Below, piece after piece: positions 1-12,127 of a DNA stretch of 64,000 nucleotides; positions within the stretch are counted from its first letter, which is position 1, and each line of letters opens with the position of its first letter. This DNA is from Pseudomonas benzenivorans (GTDB lineage: Bacteria; Pseudomonadota; Gammaproteobacteria; Pseudomonadales; Pseudomonadaceae). Position numbers and translations under genes: made by a program. Below the pieces are notes generated by a model. It was given only the letters and a program-made list of their open reading frames with translations. It was not told the origin of the DNA and did no database searches. The DNA is taken from assembly GCF_900100495.1 (NCBI RefSeq), contig NZ_FNCT01000024.1, positions 1-64,000 on the forward strand, written 5' to 3'.

Positions 1-449
1 CCGTCGTCGGAGCGCAGGATCGGCAACACCGGCATCCACTCGCCGACCTTCAGCTCGGTGTTGGAGATCTTGGCCTTGGCAGCCACGCCGAGGCGGCCGA
101 AGTCGTCGGCTGGGTGATTGCCGTCATGCACCGGCAGCAGGCCGGTGTTGCGGGTGCCGCGGCCGCCGTCGAGCTTGAGCGCGTACAAGCCGAGCACGTC
201 GACGCCGAAGCCGACCGCGCCCTCGGTGTAGCCGGAGCGGGCGTCGAGGATGAAGCTCTGGGTCCATTCCTCGGCCTTGCCCTGTGGGAAGGCCGGGTCG
301 ACGAAGTTGCGGTTGATGTAGAAGTTGCGCAGGCCGAGGCTGACCTTGGCATCGTCGACGAAGCCTGCGGCCTGGGCACCCAGGGGCAGGGCGGCGGCCA
401 GGCCGGCGGCGCCGAGCAAGGCGAGTGAGAGGGCATTGCGTGGTGTCAT
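1..449 (-). CDS. OprD-family outer-membrane porin, N-terminal part
   Basis: Reading leftward from an ATG at 449, an uninterrupted frame runs off the left edge. The first ~28 residues form a Sec signal peptide (MTPRNALSLALLGAAG, ending in GAQAA), then the mature start GFVDDAKVSLGLRNFYINRN, typical of OprD/Opd substrate-specific porins of Pseudomonas (FxxDs/k.s..lR.yy.NR). About 149 codons are visible, against roughly 420 for the family. A GGGAG ribosome site lies 11 bases upstream. The barrel and eyelet residues that fix the substrate lie outside the window, so the ligand (amino acid, peptide or carboxylate) cannot be given. A strong promoter about 310 bases upstream may drive it. Confidence 0.85.
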   Translation of the reverse strand, partial: MTPRNALSLALLGAAGLAAALPLGAQAAGFVDDAKVSLGLRNFYINRNFVDPAFPQGKAEEWTQSFILDARSGYTEGAVGFGVDVLGLYALKLDGGRGTRNTGLLPVHDGNHPADDFGRLGVAAKAKISNTELKVGEWMPVLPILRSDD

Positions 450-586
450 TGTTGTTGTGCTCCCATTTTTGAACGAGCCGTTCCCCGGCCTGCCATGAGT
501 GGCGTGCCTTGTGCGCAGGAACGTGTGAGTTGCCCCATGCAGGGCGACAGACCTGCCCGTGATGCGGGCAAGCTTTTGCTTCGGGC

Positions 587-703
587 TTAGCCGTCGGCGA
601 ATTCGGGTGGGGGAAGCTGGGGAGGCTGCTCGGCCGACGATTGACCTGGTCCCATGGCGGCGGACAGGCGGGGCATGGCGGCTGGGATGACGACGGTGGT
701 CAT
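587..703 (-). CDS. possible 38-residue upstream peptide
   Basis: A short frame (start MTTVVIPAAMPRLSAAMG, end PPPEFADG) lies between the promoter at 763-791 and the porin gene. Its start would be about 50 bases after the predicted transcription start. The ribosome site is weak (AGGGCCACGCC before the ATG). It could be a leader peptide, the remnant of a lost gene, or chance. I recognise no family. Confidence 0.2.
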   Translation of the reverse strand: MTTVVIPAAMPRLSAAMGPGQSSAEQPPQLPPPEFADG

Positions 704-741
704 GGCGTGGCCCTGGTTCTTGTTGTTTTTGGCGTCATACG

Positions 742-791
742 TTGTCGTACAACATGATCGGATTATCAGCAGCCTATCGGGGCTTTGTCAA
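742..791 (-). promoter_or_regulatory. sigma-70 promoter with GntR-like operator at +1
   Basis: On the minus strand TTGACA (791-786) and GATAAT (768-763) are separated by exactly 17 bases. Immediately downstream, covering the expected start of transcription, is the perfect palindrome GTTGTACGACAAC (754-742). It fits the TTGTnnnACAA pattern typical of FadR-subfamily GntR repressors. It probably controls the porin gene; the regulator is not in the window. Confidence 0.55.
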
Positions 792-1110
792 CGCACCCCT
801 AGACGAAAGTCGGAGATGGCAGTTTCCTCGATGCCCTGTGCGAAAACCGTAGGTGACGCTGGCTGAATGGTTTTGCGAGGCTGGTACAGAGAAAAAGATG
901 AAGGGCTGCGATGGCCATGAAAGGAGTGAAAGCGCCGGCAGGGTATTGATATCGTTGTGTGACGACGTATGACTTTGTGGTCCTGGTGAGGCGGCGCGGG
1001 CGCTTGCCCTGCGAGGCGGTACGCGGCTGAGGCGGATCGCTACGCGGCGGCTTCCGCGGAAAACGGTGGTGGTGGTTTTCAGTCGGGATGACAGGGGCAG
1101 GGTGGGCGGG
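792..1110. other. intergenic, nothing recognised
   Basis: About 320 bases between the porin promoter and the first dispersed repeat. Open frames here lack ribosome sites, and I see no family similarity or RNA structure. Confidence 0.4.
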
Positions 1111-1168
1111 TGTCGCGTCAAGCATGAGATGTCGGTTCAACGCCCGGCAGCTCCCACGGCAAGCGACA
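1111..1168. repeat. 58-bp dispersed repeat, copy 1
   Basis: Starts TGTCGCGTCAA and ends AAGCGACA, so its tips TGTCGC/GCGACA are inverted. It matches 18324-18381 at nearly every position, with about four mismatches. The internal block GATGTCGGTTCAACGCCCGG is identical in both. Confidence 0.75.
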
Positions 1169-1187
1169 GATTATGCGTGTCACGACA

Positions 1188-1356
1188 CTGGTGTGCTGTC
1201 TCAGAATTATTGTTTCGATGACTCAGGTTCGTAGAGTGCGCTGTGCGCACCAGGCAACCGGTTGCCAGCGGCGCGCACGACCTAGGCGGCCCCGCGCACC
1301 CTACACAGGCCAGCCGCAGCTGCCTGAGCCGTGGATTATTGCAAGACAGCACGCTA
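1188..1356. repeat. ~169-bp MITE-like repeat, copy 1
   Basis: Matches 10001-10162 at both ends: CTGGTGTGCTGTCTCAG at the left, GGATTATTGC then AGACAGCAC and CTAG at the right. The tips are inverted (GTGTGCTGTCT-type arms). The interior holds a unit of the GTAGGGTGCGC...GCGCACCCTAC family found elsewhere in the window. No coding capacity; a non-autonomous element is likely. Confidence 0.65.
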
Positions 1357-1481
1357 GACACCCATGTTCATGCGCAAGCCTCGCAGGAGGTAGCCGCGAC
1401 GGGGGGCACCTAGCCCATGCCCTCGATGCTTGTTGCAGGCAGGCCCTATCGCGGCCATGGGCCGCTCCTACACAGGCTGAG

Positions 1482-1510
1482 CCCCGGCCCGAATGAAATC
1501 CGGGCCGGGG
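1482..1510 (-). terminator. strong hairpin after gcvT
   Basis: CCCCGGCCCG (1482-1491) and CGGGCCGGGG (1501-1510) are perfect 10-base arms around a 9-base loop, 25 bases past the gcvT stop. There is no T-tract on the minus strand, so it may act as an mRNA 3' end stabiliser or Rho-linked end rather than a classic intrinsic terminator. Confidence 0.45.
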
Positions 1511-1534
1511 TGGCGGCTGCAGGCGTCGTGGCCC

Positions 1535-2656
1535 CTAGCCGCGGTAGTAGCGCTGCGGCACGAAGGGAGTCTTGGCGACTTTCATGGCCACGCGCTTGCC
1601 GCGCACCATGGCCCAGACCGGGGTGTCGAGGGCGATGTGGGCGCTCTGCACGTAACCCATGGCCACCGGCGCACCGAGGCTCGGGCCGAAGCCGCCGCTG
1701 CAGACCGAGCCGATCACCTTGCCGTCGGCATCGACGATCTCGGCGCCTTCGCGCACCGGCACGCGCTCCTGCGGCAGCAGGCCGACGCGCTTGCTGGCGA
1801 CGCCGTCGCGCTGCTGGGCGAAGATCCGCTCGGCGCCGGGGAAGCCGCCGGCGCGCGCGCCATCGGCGCGGCGCGCCTTGGAGATGGCCCACAGCAGGCT
1901 GGCCTCGATCGGCGTGGTGCTGGTGCTCATGTCGTGGCCGTACAGGCACAGGCCGGCTTCCAGGCGCAGCGAGTCGCGTGCGCCGAGACCGATCGGCTGC
2001 ACTTCCGGCTCGGCCAGCAGGCTGCGCGCCAGGGCTTCGGCGTGTTCGGCGGGGACCGAGATCTCGAAGCCGTCTTCGCCGGTGTAGCCGGAGCGGCTGA
2101 CGTAGCAGTCGACGCCGAGCAGGCGCACCGGGGCGAACTGCATGAAGGTCATCTTCGCCACCTGCGGCGCCAGGCGGGCCAGCACCTCGACGGCTTTCGG
2201 CCCCTGCAGGGCGAGCAGGGCGCGGTCGAAGCAGGACTCGATGTGGCACTGGCTGGCGATATGCTCCTGCAGGTGCATCAGGTCCTGCTGCTTGCAGGCG
2301 GCGTTGACCACCAGGAACAGCGTGTCGTTACCCAGGTTGGCGACCATCAGGTCGTCGAGGATGCCGCCGTTGGCGTCGGTGAACATGGCGTAGCGCTGCA
2401 GGCCCACCGGCAGGTCGATGATGTCGACCGGCACCAGGCTTTCCAGGGCCTTGGCGGCATTGGCGCCGCGCAGGATGATCTGGCCCATGTGCGACACGTC
2501 GAACAGCCCGGCGGCCTCGCGGCTGTGCAGGTGTTCCTTCATCACGCCGAGCGGGTACTGCACCGGCATGTCGTAGCCGGCGAACGGCACCATGCGCGCG
2601 CCGAGTTCCAGGTGCAGGGCGTGTAGCGGGGTTTTCGCCAGGGTTTCGGTGGTCAT
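1535..2656 (-). CDS. gcvT: aminomethyltransferase, T-protein of glycine cleavage
   Basis: Takes the aminomethyl group from lipoylated H-protein to tetrahydrofolate, releasing ammonia and 5,10-methylene-THF. The 373-residue protein starts MTTETLAKTPLHALH and shows family motifs such as VPFAGYDMPVQY (N-terminal folate fold), GLFDVSHMGQI, SRSGYTGEDGFEI and a C-terminal barrel with GPSLGAPVAMGYV. The start at 2656 is chosen over an in-frame ATG 12 bases upstream because GGAGAA lies 6 bases before it. It is the last gene of the gcvH-gcvP-glyA-sdaA-gcvT run, an order known as gcvH2-P2-glyA2-sdaA-gcvT2 in P. aeruginosa. A repeat-filled gap of 160 bases separates it from sdaA. Confidence 0.96.
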   Translation of the reverse strand: MTTETLAKTPLHALHLELGARMVPFAGYDMPVQYPLGVMKEHLHSREAAGLFDVSHMGQIILRGANAAKALESLVPVDIIDLPVGLQRYAMFTDANGGILDDLMVANLGNDTLFLVVNAACKQQDLMHLQEHIASQCHIESCFDRALLALQGPKAVEVLARLAPQVAKMTFMQFAPVRLLGVDCYVSRSGYTGEDGFEISVPAEHAEALARSLLAEPEVQPIGLGARDSLRLEAGLCLYGHDMSTSTTPIEASLLWAISKARRADGARAGGFPGAERIFAQQRDGVASKRVGLLPQERVPVREGAEIVDADGKVIGSVCSGGFGPSLGAPVAMGYVQSAHIALDTPVWAMVRGKRVAMKVAKTPFVPQRYYRG

Positions 2657-2696
2657 GCGGTTCTCCATTGATGTCGTGGGTGGGGCGAATATCGAC

Positions 2697-2815
2697 CCCT
2701 CTCCCTAGCCCTCTCCCCAGAGGGGCGAGGGGATGGTCAGGTGTTGGCCGCGCCATTCGCGGCGGCGTTGCTTGTGCTCCCTCTCCCCATTGGGGAGAGG
2801 GCTGGGGTGAGGGGC
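2697..2815. repeat. inverted CCCTCTCCCC repeat between sdaA and gcvT
   Basis: Left arm 2697-2719 (CCCCTCTCCCTAGCCCTCT...) pairs with right arm 2793-2815 (GGGGAGAGGGCTGGGGTGAG...), about 20 of 23 positions. This is the widespread proteobacterial intergenic repeat. Lying inside the operon, it may act as an RNA processing or attenuation point. Confidence 0.7.
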
Positions 2816-2816
2816 A

Positions 2817-4193
<1,377 letters not shown>

Positions 4194-4235
4194 ATGGATC
4201 TCCGGCTTCTGGTCAGGTCGCGGTATGGCTGTTTT

Positions 4236-4309
4236 GTAGGAGCGGGCCATGCCCGCGATATGCCGTGATATTCGCGGGCATGGGACTCGGCGTCCGTCCC
4301 CGCTCCTAC
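4236..4309. repeat. GTAGGAGCGGGC palindromic repeat
   Basis: GTAGGAGCGGGCCATGCCCG at the left and GGGCATGGGAC...GCTCCTAC at the right are inverted. Same family as 23942-24022 and a half copy near 1446-1472. It lies between glyA and sdaA. Confidence 0.75.
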
Positions 4310-4334
4310 GCTCGGCCTGAAACCAGTGCGTTAC

Positions 4335-5588
<1,254 letters not shown>

Positions 5589-5668
5589 GGCGAGGATCCT
5601 CTTGTTGTTTTCCGGATGCAGCCGGCCCGCCCCGGGTAGGGGTGAGCCAAAATTCTTGGGTAAACAAA

Positions 5669-5812
5669 GCCGTAGGATGGGTCGGGCCGCGCAGGTTAGC
5701 GGCGCATGGCACTACACATGCCGACGACACCTTTGTTGAGCGCCGCGTAACCCATCGTTGCTGGGGCCGCGGCGCTGTGATGGGTATCGCTGCGCTCAAC
5801 CCATCCTACGGT
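5669..5812. repeat. CCGTAGGATGGGT inverted repeat element
   Basis: CCGTAGGATGGGT near 5670 and ACCCATCCTACGG ending at 5811 are perfect inverted tips of a ~143-bp element between gcvP and glyA. The interior includes GTTGAGCGC/GCGCTCAAC inverted blocks. This type of sequence is common between genes of proteobacteria. No protein coded. Confidence 0.75.
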
Positions 5813-5826
5813 TTTGTAGCCTTGCC

Positions 5827-8682
<2,856 letters not shown>

Positions 8683-8691
8683 GGGGCGTCC

Positions 8692-9075
8692 TCAGGCGTC
8701 GGCGTTGGCGTTGAGCAGGCGCTCGTAGGCGGCCTGGTCGAGCAGGGCGGCGACGGCACTGGCGTCGGCCGGACGGAAGCGGAAGAACCAGCCCTGGCCC
8801 AGCGGGTCCTGGTTGACCAGCTCCGGGCTGGCTTCCAGCTCGGCGTTGACTTCCACCACTTCGCCGTCCAGCGGCATGGCGATGTTGCTGGCGGCCTTGA
8901 CCGACTCCAGCACCGCGACCTCTTCACCCACGGCGTAGGCCTGCACTTCCGGCAGCTGCACGAAGACCACGTCACCCAGGGCTTCCTGGGCATAGGCGGT
9001 GATGCCCACGGTGACCAGGCCATCGGCGTCCTGACGCAGCCATTCGTGATCGACGGTAAAACGCAATTCGCTCAT
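8692..9075 (-). CDS. gcvH: glycine cleavage system H-protein
   Basis: 127-residue lipoyl carrier that shuttles the aminomethyl group from P- to T-protein. The lipoyl lysine is Lys60 in VLESVKAASNIAMP, placed as in family members; the N-terminal FTVDHEWLR is typical. First gene of the operon. The 5' leader of about 80 bases from the sigma-54 promoter contains a small hairpin (GCCCGC/GCGGGC, 9094-9115). Confidence 0.97.
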   Translation of the reverse strand: MSELRFTVDHEWLRQDADGLVTVGITAYAQEALGDVVFVQLPEVQAYAVGEEVAVLESVKAASNIAMPLDGEVVEVNAELEASPELVNQDPLGQGWFFRFRPADASAVAALLDQAAYERLLNANADA

Positions 9076-9164
9076 GTGAACTCCTCAAGGGTCGCCCGCT
9101 TCTTCGCTGGCGGGCCGTTTTAATGTGCTCGTGGCGGGCAGCGAGCAAAGGGTGGGAAGCCTTC

Positions 9165-9180
9165 TGCAATGCCAGTGCCA
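9165..9180 (-). promoter_or_regulatory. sigma-54 promoter of the gcv operon
   Basis: On the minus strand the sequence TGGCACTGGCATTGCA has invariant GG and GC ten bases apart and matches TGGCAC-N5-TTGCA at every defined position. It lies about 90 bases before gcvH. In P. aeruginosa the equivalent operon is switched on by the TyrR-like sigma-54 activator GcsR when glycine is present; that gene is not in this window. Confidence 0.9.
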
Positions 9181-9239
9181 ACGCAATAAAAGTGAATAAA
9201 AACAACAAGTTATATATTTAATAGGGGCGTATTTGAAAA

Positions 9240-9361
9240 TCGCTGTAGCGAAATCGATACGTGTGGCCGTGTCGCTATCGGGAAAATCGATGTCGCTCCA
9301 GGGGCGGCGGGCGCTGGCGGGGGCTGTACTGAAATCGCTACGCCGTATCGATTTGGATACG
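9240..9361. promoter_or_regulatory. candidate upstream activator sites
   Basis: Between gcvH and the divergent sodC lie TCGCTGTAGCGA (9240-9251, perfect inverted repeat) and CGTATC-N6-GATACG (9344-9361). Related fragments (AATCGATACG, TGTCGCTATCG, AATCGATGTCG) lie between them. They are 60-165 bases upstream of the sigma-54 promoter, the usual distance for an enhancer-binding protein. They could instead serve sodC. Confidence 0.4.
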
Positions 9362-9448
9362 GCCGGCCAAATCGAATTCAGGCTGGGGCTGACAGTCGCT
9401 CGCACAGCAGCTTCACTGCATAGCAACCCCACTGCACAGGAGATAGAC

Positions 9449-10000
9449 ATGAAGCCTTGGATTGCCATCCCCCTCAGCCTTGTCGCCGCCGGCGCCCTGC
9501 AGGCCGCCGAGACGGTTACCGTCGACATGGCCAGGGCCACCGAGTCCGGCGCCGGCCCCTCGCTCGGCACTATCAGTATCAGCGAGTCCAGGTACGGCCT
9601 GGTGTTCACCCCCACGCTCGCGGGGCTGGAGCCGGGCATCCACGGTTTCCATGTGCACATGACTGCCAACTGCAACGCCGTGGAGGTGAACGGCAAGCTG
9701 ACTCCGGCCGGCGCCGCAGGAGGCCACTGGGACCCGGGTAAAACCGGCAGGCACGGCTTCCCCTGGGAAGACGACGCCCACCGCGGCGATCTGCCGGCGC
9801 TGTATGTCGCCGCCGACGGCACGGCCAGCCAGCCGGTGCTGGCGCCGCGCCTGAAGAAACTGCAAGACCTGCACAACCGCGCCCTGATGGTGCATGCCGG
9901 GGCGGACAATCACGCCGACCATCCCCAACCCCTGGGCGGCGGCGGCGCGCGTTTCGCCTGCGGGGTGATCAAGGTGCCGAGCAGTCCCGGGCCGGTCTAG
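9449..10000 (+). CDS. sodC: periplasmic Cu,Zn superoxide dismutase
   Basis: Dismutes superoxide in the periplasm. The 183-residue precursor has a signal peptide (MKPWIAIPLSLVAAGALQAA). Copper and zinc ligands are seen in HGFHVHMTANC, GGHWDP, GRHGFPWEDDAHRGDLP and HADHPQPLGGGG; the C-terminal GGGGARFACGVI holds the active-site arginine and disulfide cysteine. AGGAG precedes the ATG by 7 bases. A MITE-like repeat begins on the base after its stop codon. Confidence 0.95.
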   Translation: MKPWIAIPLSLVAAGALQAAETVTVDMARATESGAGPSLGTISISESRYGLVFTPTLAGLEPGIHGFHVHMTANCNAVEVNGKLTPAGAAGGHWDPGKTGRHGFPWEDDAHRGDLPALYVAADGTASQPVLAPRLKKLQDLHNRALMVHAGADNHADHPQPLGGGGARFACGVIKVPSSPGPV

Positions 10001-10162
10001 CTGGTGTGCTGTCTCAGAATTATTGTTTCGATGAGCCCGGTTCGTAGGGTGCGCCGTGCGCACCAGATACCCGGTGGCCAGCGGTGCGCACGGCGCACCC
10101 TACACCTACACAGGCCAGGCGCAGCTGCTTGAGCAATGGATTATTGCTAGACAGCACACTAG
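10001..10162. repeat. ~162-bp MITE-like repeat, copy 2
   Basis: Second copy of the element at 1188-1356. Left tip (following CTAG at 9997-10000) reads CTGGTGTGCTGTCTCAG; right tip inverted reads CTAGTGTGCTGTCTAGC. Interior holds GTAGGGTGCGCCGTGCGCACC and its inverted partner GGTGCGCACGGCGCACCCTA. CTAG at both ends suggests a CTAG target. Confidence 0.7.
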
Positions 10163-10296
10163 CGGCCTGTCCGCAACCTGGTGGGAGGCGCGCCCCCGCG
10201 GCGAATGCAGCCCGCAGGGCTGCCAGATTGTAGTGTCGCGGTGCCGGGATACGCGGACTGACCCGCGCGGCCCGCCCCCGTCACGATCGGCGCGAC

Positions 10297-11703
10297 TCAG
10301 CGCATCAAGCCTTCCATGCAGTCCGCCAGCCGGGCGGCCAGGGTGCGGCGCCAGGGGGCGCTGTGCGGGTTGGCGAGCACCCGGTCCTCATGGACGAAGC
10401 TGCGCACGATGGCGTTGTAGCCGAGCCAGCGGCAGGGTTCCGGCTCCCAGGCCTTGAGGGCCGAGAGCGGGCGTTCGCCGAGCACCCAGGGCTGTTCGGT
10501 CAGGGTGCTGGCGCGGCCGAGGATCAGGTCGGCCAGGGTGCGCCCGGCCAGGTTGCTGGCGCCGACGCCTTCGCCGCCGTAGCCGCCGGCCAGGGCGATG
10601 CGCCCGCCGCGGTCGAGCAGCATGTGCGGCTGGAAGCGCCGCGCCATGCCGAGGTTGCCGCCCCAGGCGTGGCTGATCTCGACGTTGCGCAGCTGCGGGA
10701 ACAGCTCGCCGAACAGGTAGCGACGCAGGCCGATCTCCTCGGCATTCAACGCGAAGTCCTGGCGCAGCCGGCCGCCGAAGCGGTAGCCGCCGCGGGCGCC
10801 GAACACCAGGCGGTCGTCGGCGCTGCGCTGGCCATAGGTGACCTGGCGGCTGAACTCGCTGAAGGCCTGGCCGCGGTCCAGGCCGATCGCCTCCCACTGG
10901 CTGGCCGACAACGGCGCGGTGGCCACCAGCAGGCTCTGCACCGGCAGCTGGTAGCGCCCCAGCGGTGGCAGCCCGGCGGCATAGCCTTCCACGGCCGGCA
11001 CCAGCCAGTCGGCGCGCAGCTCGCCCTGGGCGGTGCGGACCAGGCCCGGTTGCCAGTGCTCGACCCGGCTCTGCTCGAACAGCTGCACGCCCAGGCGCTC
11101 GACCGCCTGGGCCAGGCCCTGCACCAGCTTGGCCGGCTGGAGGGTCGCGCAGTGCGGGCTGTGGATGGCGCCGAGCGGGGCGTTGACGCGCAGCTGCAGG
11201 TCCAGCTCGGCCGGCGTCAGCCAGCGGTAGTCGGCCTCGCTCAAGCCCTCGCGGTGCAGGGCGGCGAGCCAGGCGCGCAGGCGGACTTCCTGCTCCGGGT
11301 AGCGCGCCGCGCAATACAGCACGCCGCCCTTGCGGTAGTCACAGGCGATGCCTTCGCGCGCTAGCACCTGCGCCACCTCGTCGGGAATGCCGTGCAACAG
11401 CTCGAATGCGGCGCGTCGCTGTTCGGCGGGCAAGCCGGCGAGCAGGCGCTCATCGCCGAGCAGGTTGCCCATCAGCCAGCCGCCGTTGCGCCCGCTGGCG
11501 CCGAAGCCGGGGTACTCGGCCTCGAGCATGGCGATGCGTAGTTCGGGGGCCAGGCGCTTGAGGTAGTAGGCGGTCCACAGCCCGGTGTAACCGGCGCCGA
11601 CGATCGCCACGTCGACCTCCAGGCTGCCCTGCAGGGCCGGACGCGGGGGCGACGGCTGGTCGAGTTGCTCCATCCACAGGCTGACAGGCGGGTGGGCCGG
11701 CAT
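10297..11703 (-). CDS. FAD-dependent amine/amino-acid oxidoreductase (DAO fold)
   Basis: 468 residues. The N-terminal Rossmann motif VDVAIVGAGYTGLWTAYYL (from about residue 31) and FGASGRNGGWLMGN place it with the DadA/PuuB/OrdL group that oxidises primary or secondary amines (gamma-glutamylputrescine, proline-like or sarcosine-like substrates). The C-terminal HAWGGNLGMARRFQPH and LAGGYGGEGVGASNLAGR complete the FAD site. AGGAGA ribosome site 6 bases before the ATG. It stands alone between repeats, so the substrate is not given by neighbours. Confidence 0.85.
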   Translation of the reverse strand: MPAHPPVSLWMEQLDQPSPPRPALQGSLEVDVAIVGAGYTGLWTAYYLKRLAPELRIAMLEAEYPGFGASGRNGGWLMGNLLGDERLLAGLPAEQRRAAFELLHGIPDEVAQVLAREGIACDYRKGGVLYCAARYPEQEVRLRAWLAALHREGLSEADYRWLTPAELDLQLRVNAPLGAIHSPHCATLQPAKLVQGLAQAVERLGVQLFEQSRVEHWQPGLVRTAQGELRADWLVPAVEGYAAGLPPLGRYQLPVQSLLVATAPLSASQWEAIGLDRGQAFSEFSRQVTYGQRSADDRLVFGARGGYRFGGRLRQDFALNAEEIGLRRYLFGELFPQLRNVEISHAWGGNLGMARRFQPHMLLDRGGRIALAGGYGGEGVGASNLAGRTLADLILGRASTLTEQPWVLGERPLSALKAWEPEPCRWLGYNAIVRSFVHEDRVLANPHSAPWRRTLAARLADCMEGLMR

Positions 11704-11736
11704 GGGGGATTCTCCTGGCTGGGCGGGAGTGCCAGC

Positions 11737-11900
11737 CTAGCAGGCCGTTGAAAAACTACCTACGTTGGCAATACTGCGTTAAAAACGGCCTCGCGTGCGA
11801 GCCCAGTCAAAATGCTCATTTACAGCGCGTAAACTCCGCTTTTTCGGCCGTTTTTGCCTTGTCTTGCCTGCCTCGCCTACGTTTTTCAACGACCTGCTAG
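11737..11900. repeat. 164-bp element with CTAG-ended inverted repeats
   Basis: Left tip CTAGCAGGCCGTTGAAAAAC and the reverse complement of the right tip CTAGCAGGTCGTTGAAAAAC differ at one base in 20. Internal GCCTCGCGTGCGAGCC and CATTTACAGCGCGTAAACTC could form smaller hairpins. No coding capacity. It occupies much of the 424-base gap before the DUF1302 gene. Non-autonomous transposon is the likeliest reading; in the rest of the gap I see only a short GCGTG...CACGC inverted pair at about 12088-12106. Confidence 0.8.
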
Positions 11901-12127
11901 CCGGCGCCAGGCGCTTTGTCGCGGGGCGGTGCCGCTGTCGCGGAGTATTCACCCATTCAATAGTGGGCCATCGAGGTCGCCCATGCCCCGGCGCGAAAGC
12001 GCCGAGCCAGAGGGCGCTTCACTCTTTCGGCTGACAGGGCGAATACCTCTTTCGGGCGCTTATCCGCCTGGGGGCGACTGGTTAGCGTGGCACCTCAACA
12101 CGCAACCACGCTTTCCAGGAGAGCCGC

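Noticed and set aside
1446..2249. Long opposite-frame ORFs over gcvT and similar ones across the window
   Set aside because: Arg/Ala/Pro-rich shadow frames of GC-rich genes, with no start signals or family motifs.
9076..9240. Glycine riboswitch upstream of gcvH
   Set aside because: The leader is only about 80 bases with one small hairpin and lacks the conserved aptamer elements; a sigma-54 promoter explains control.
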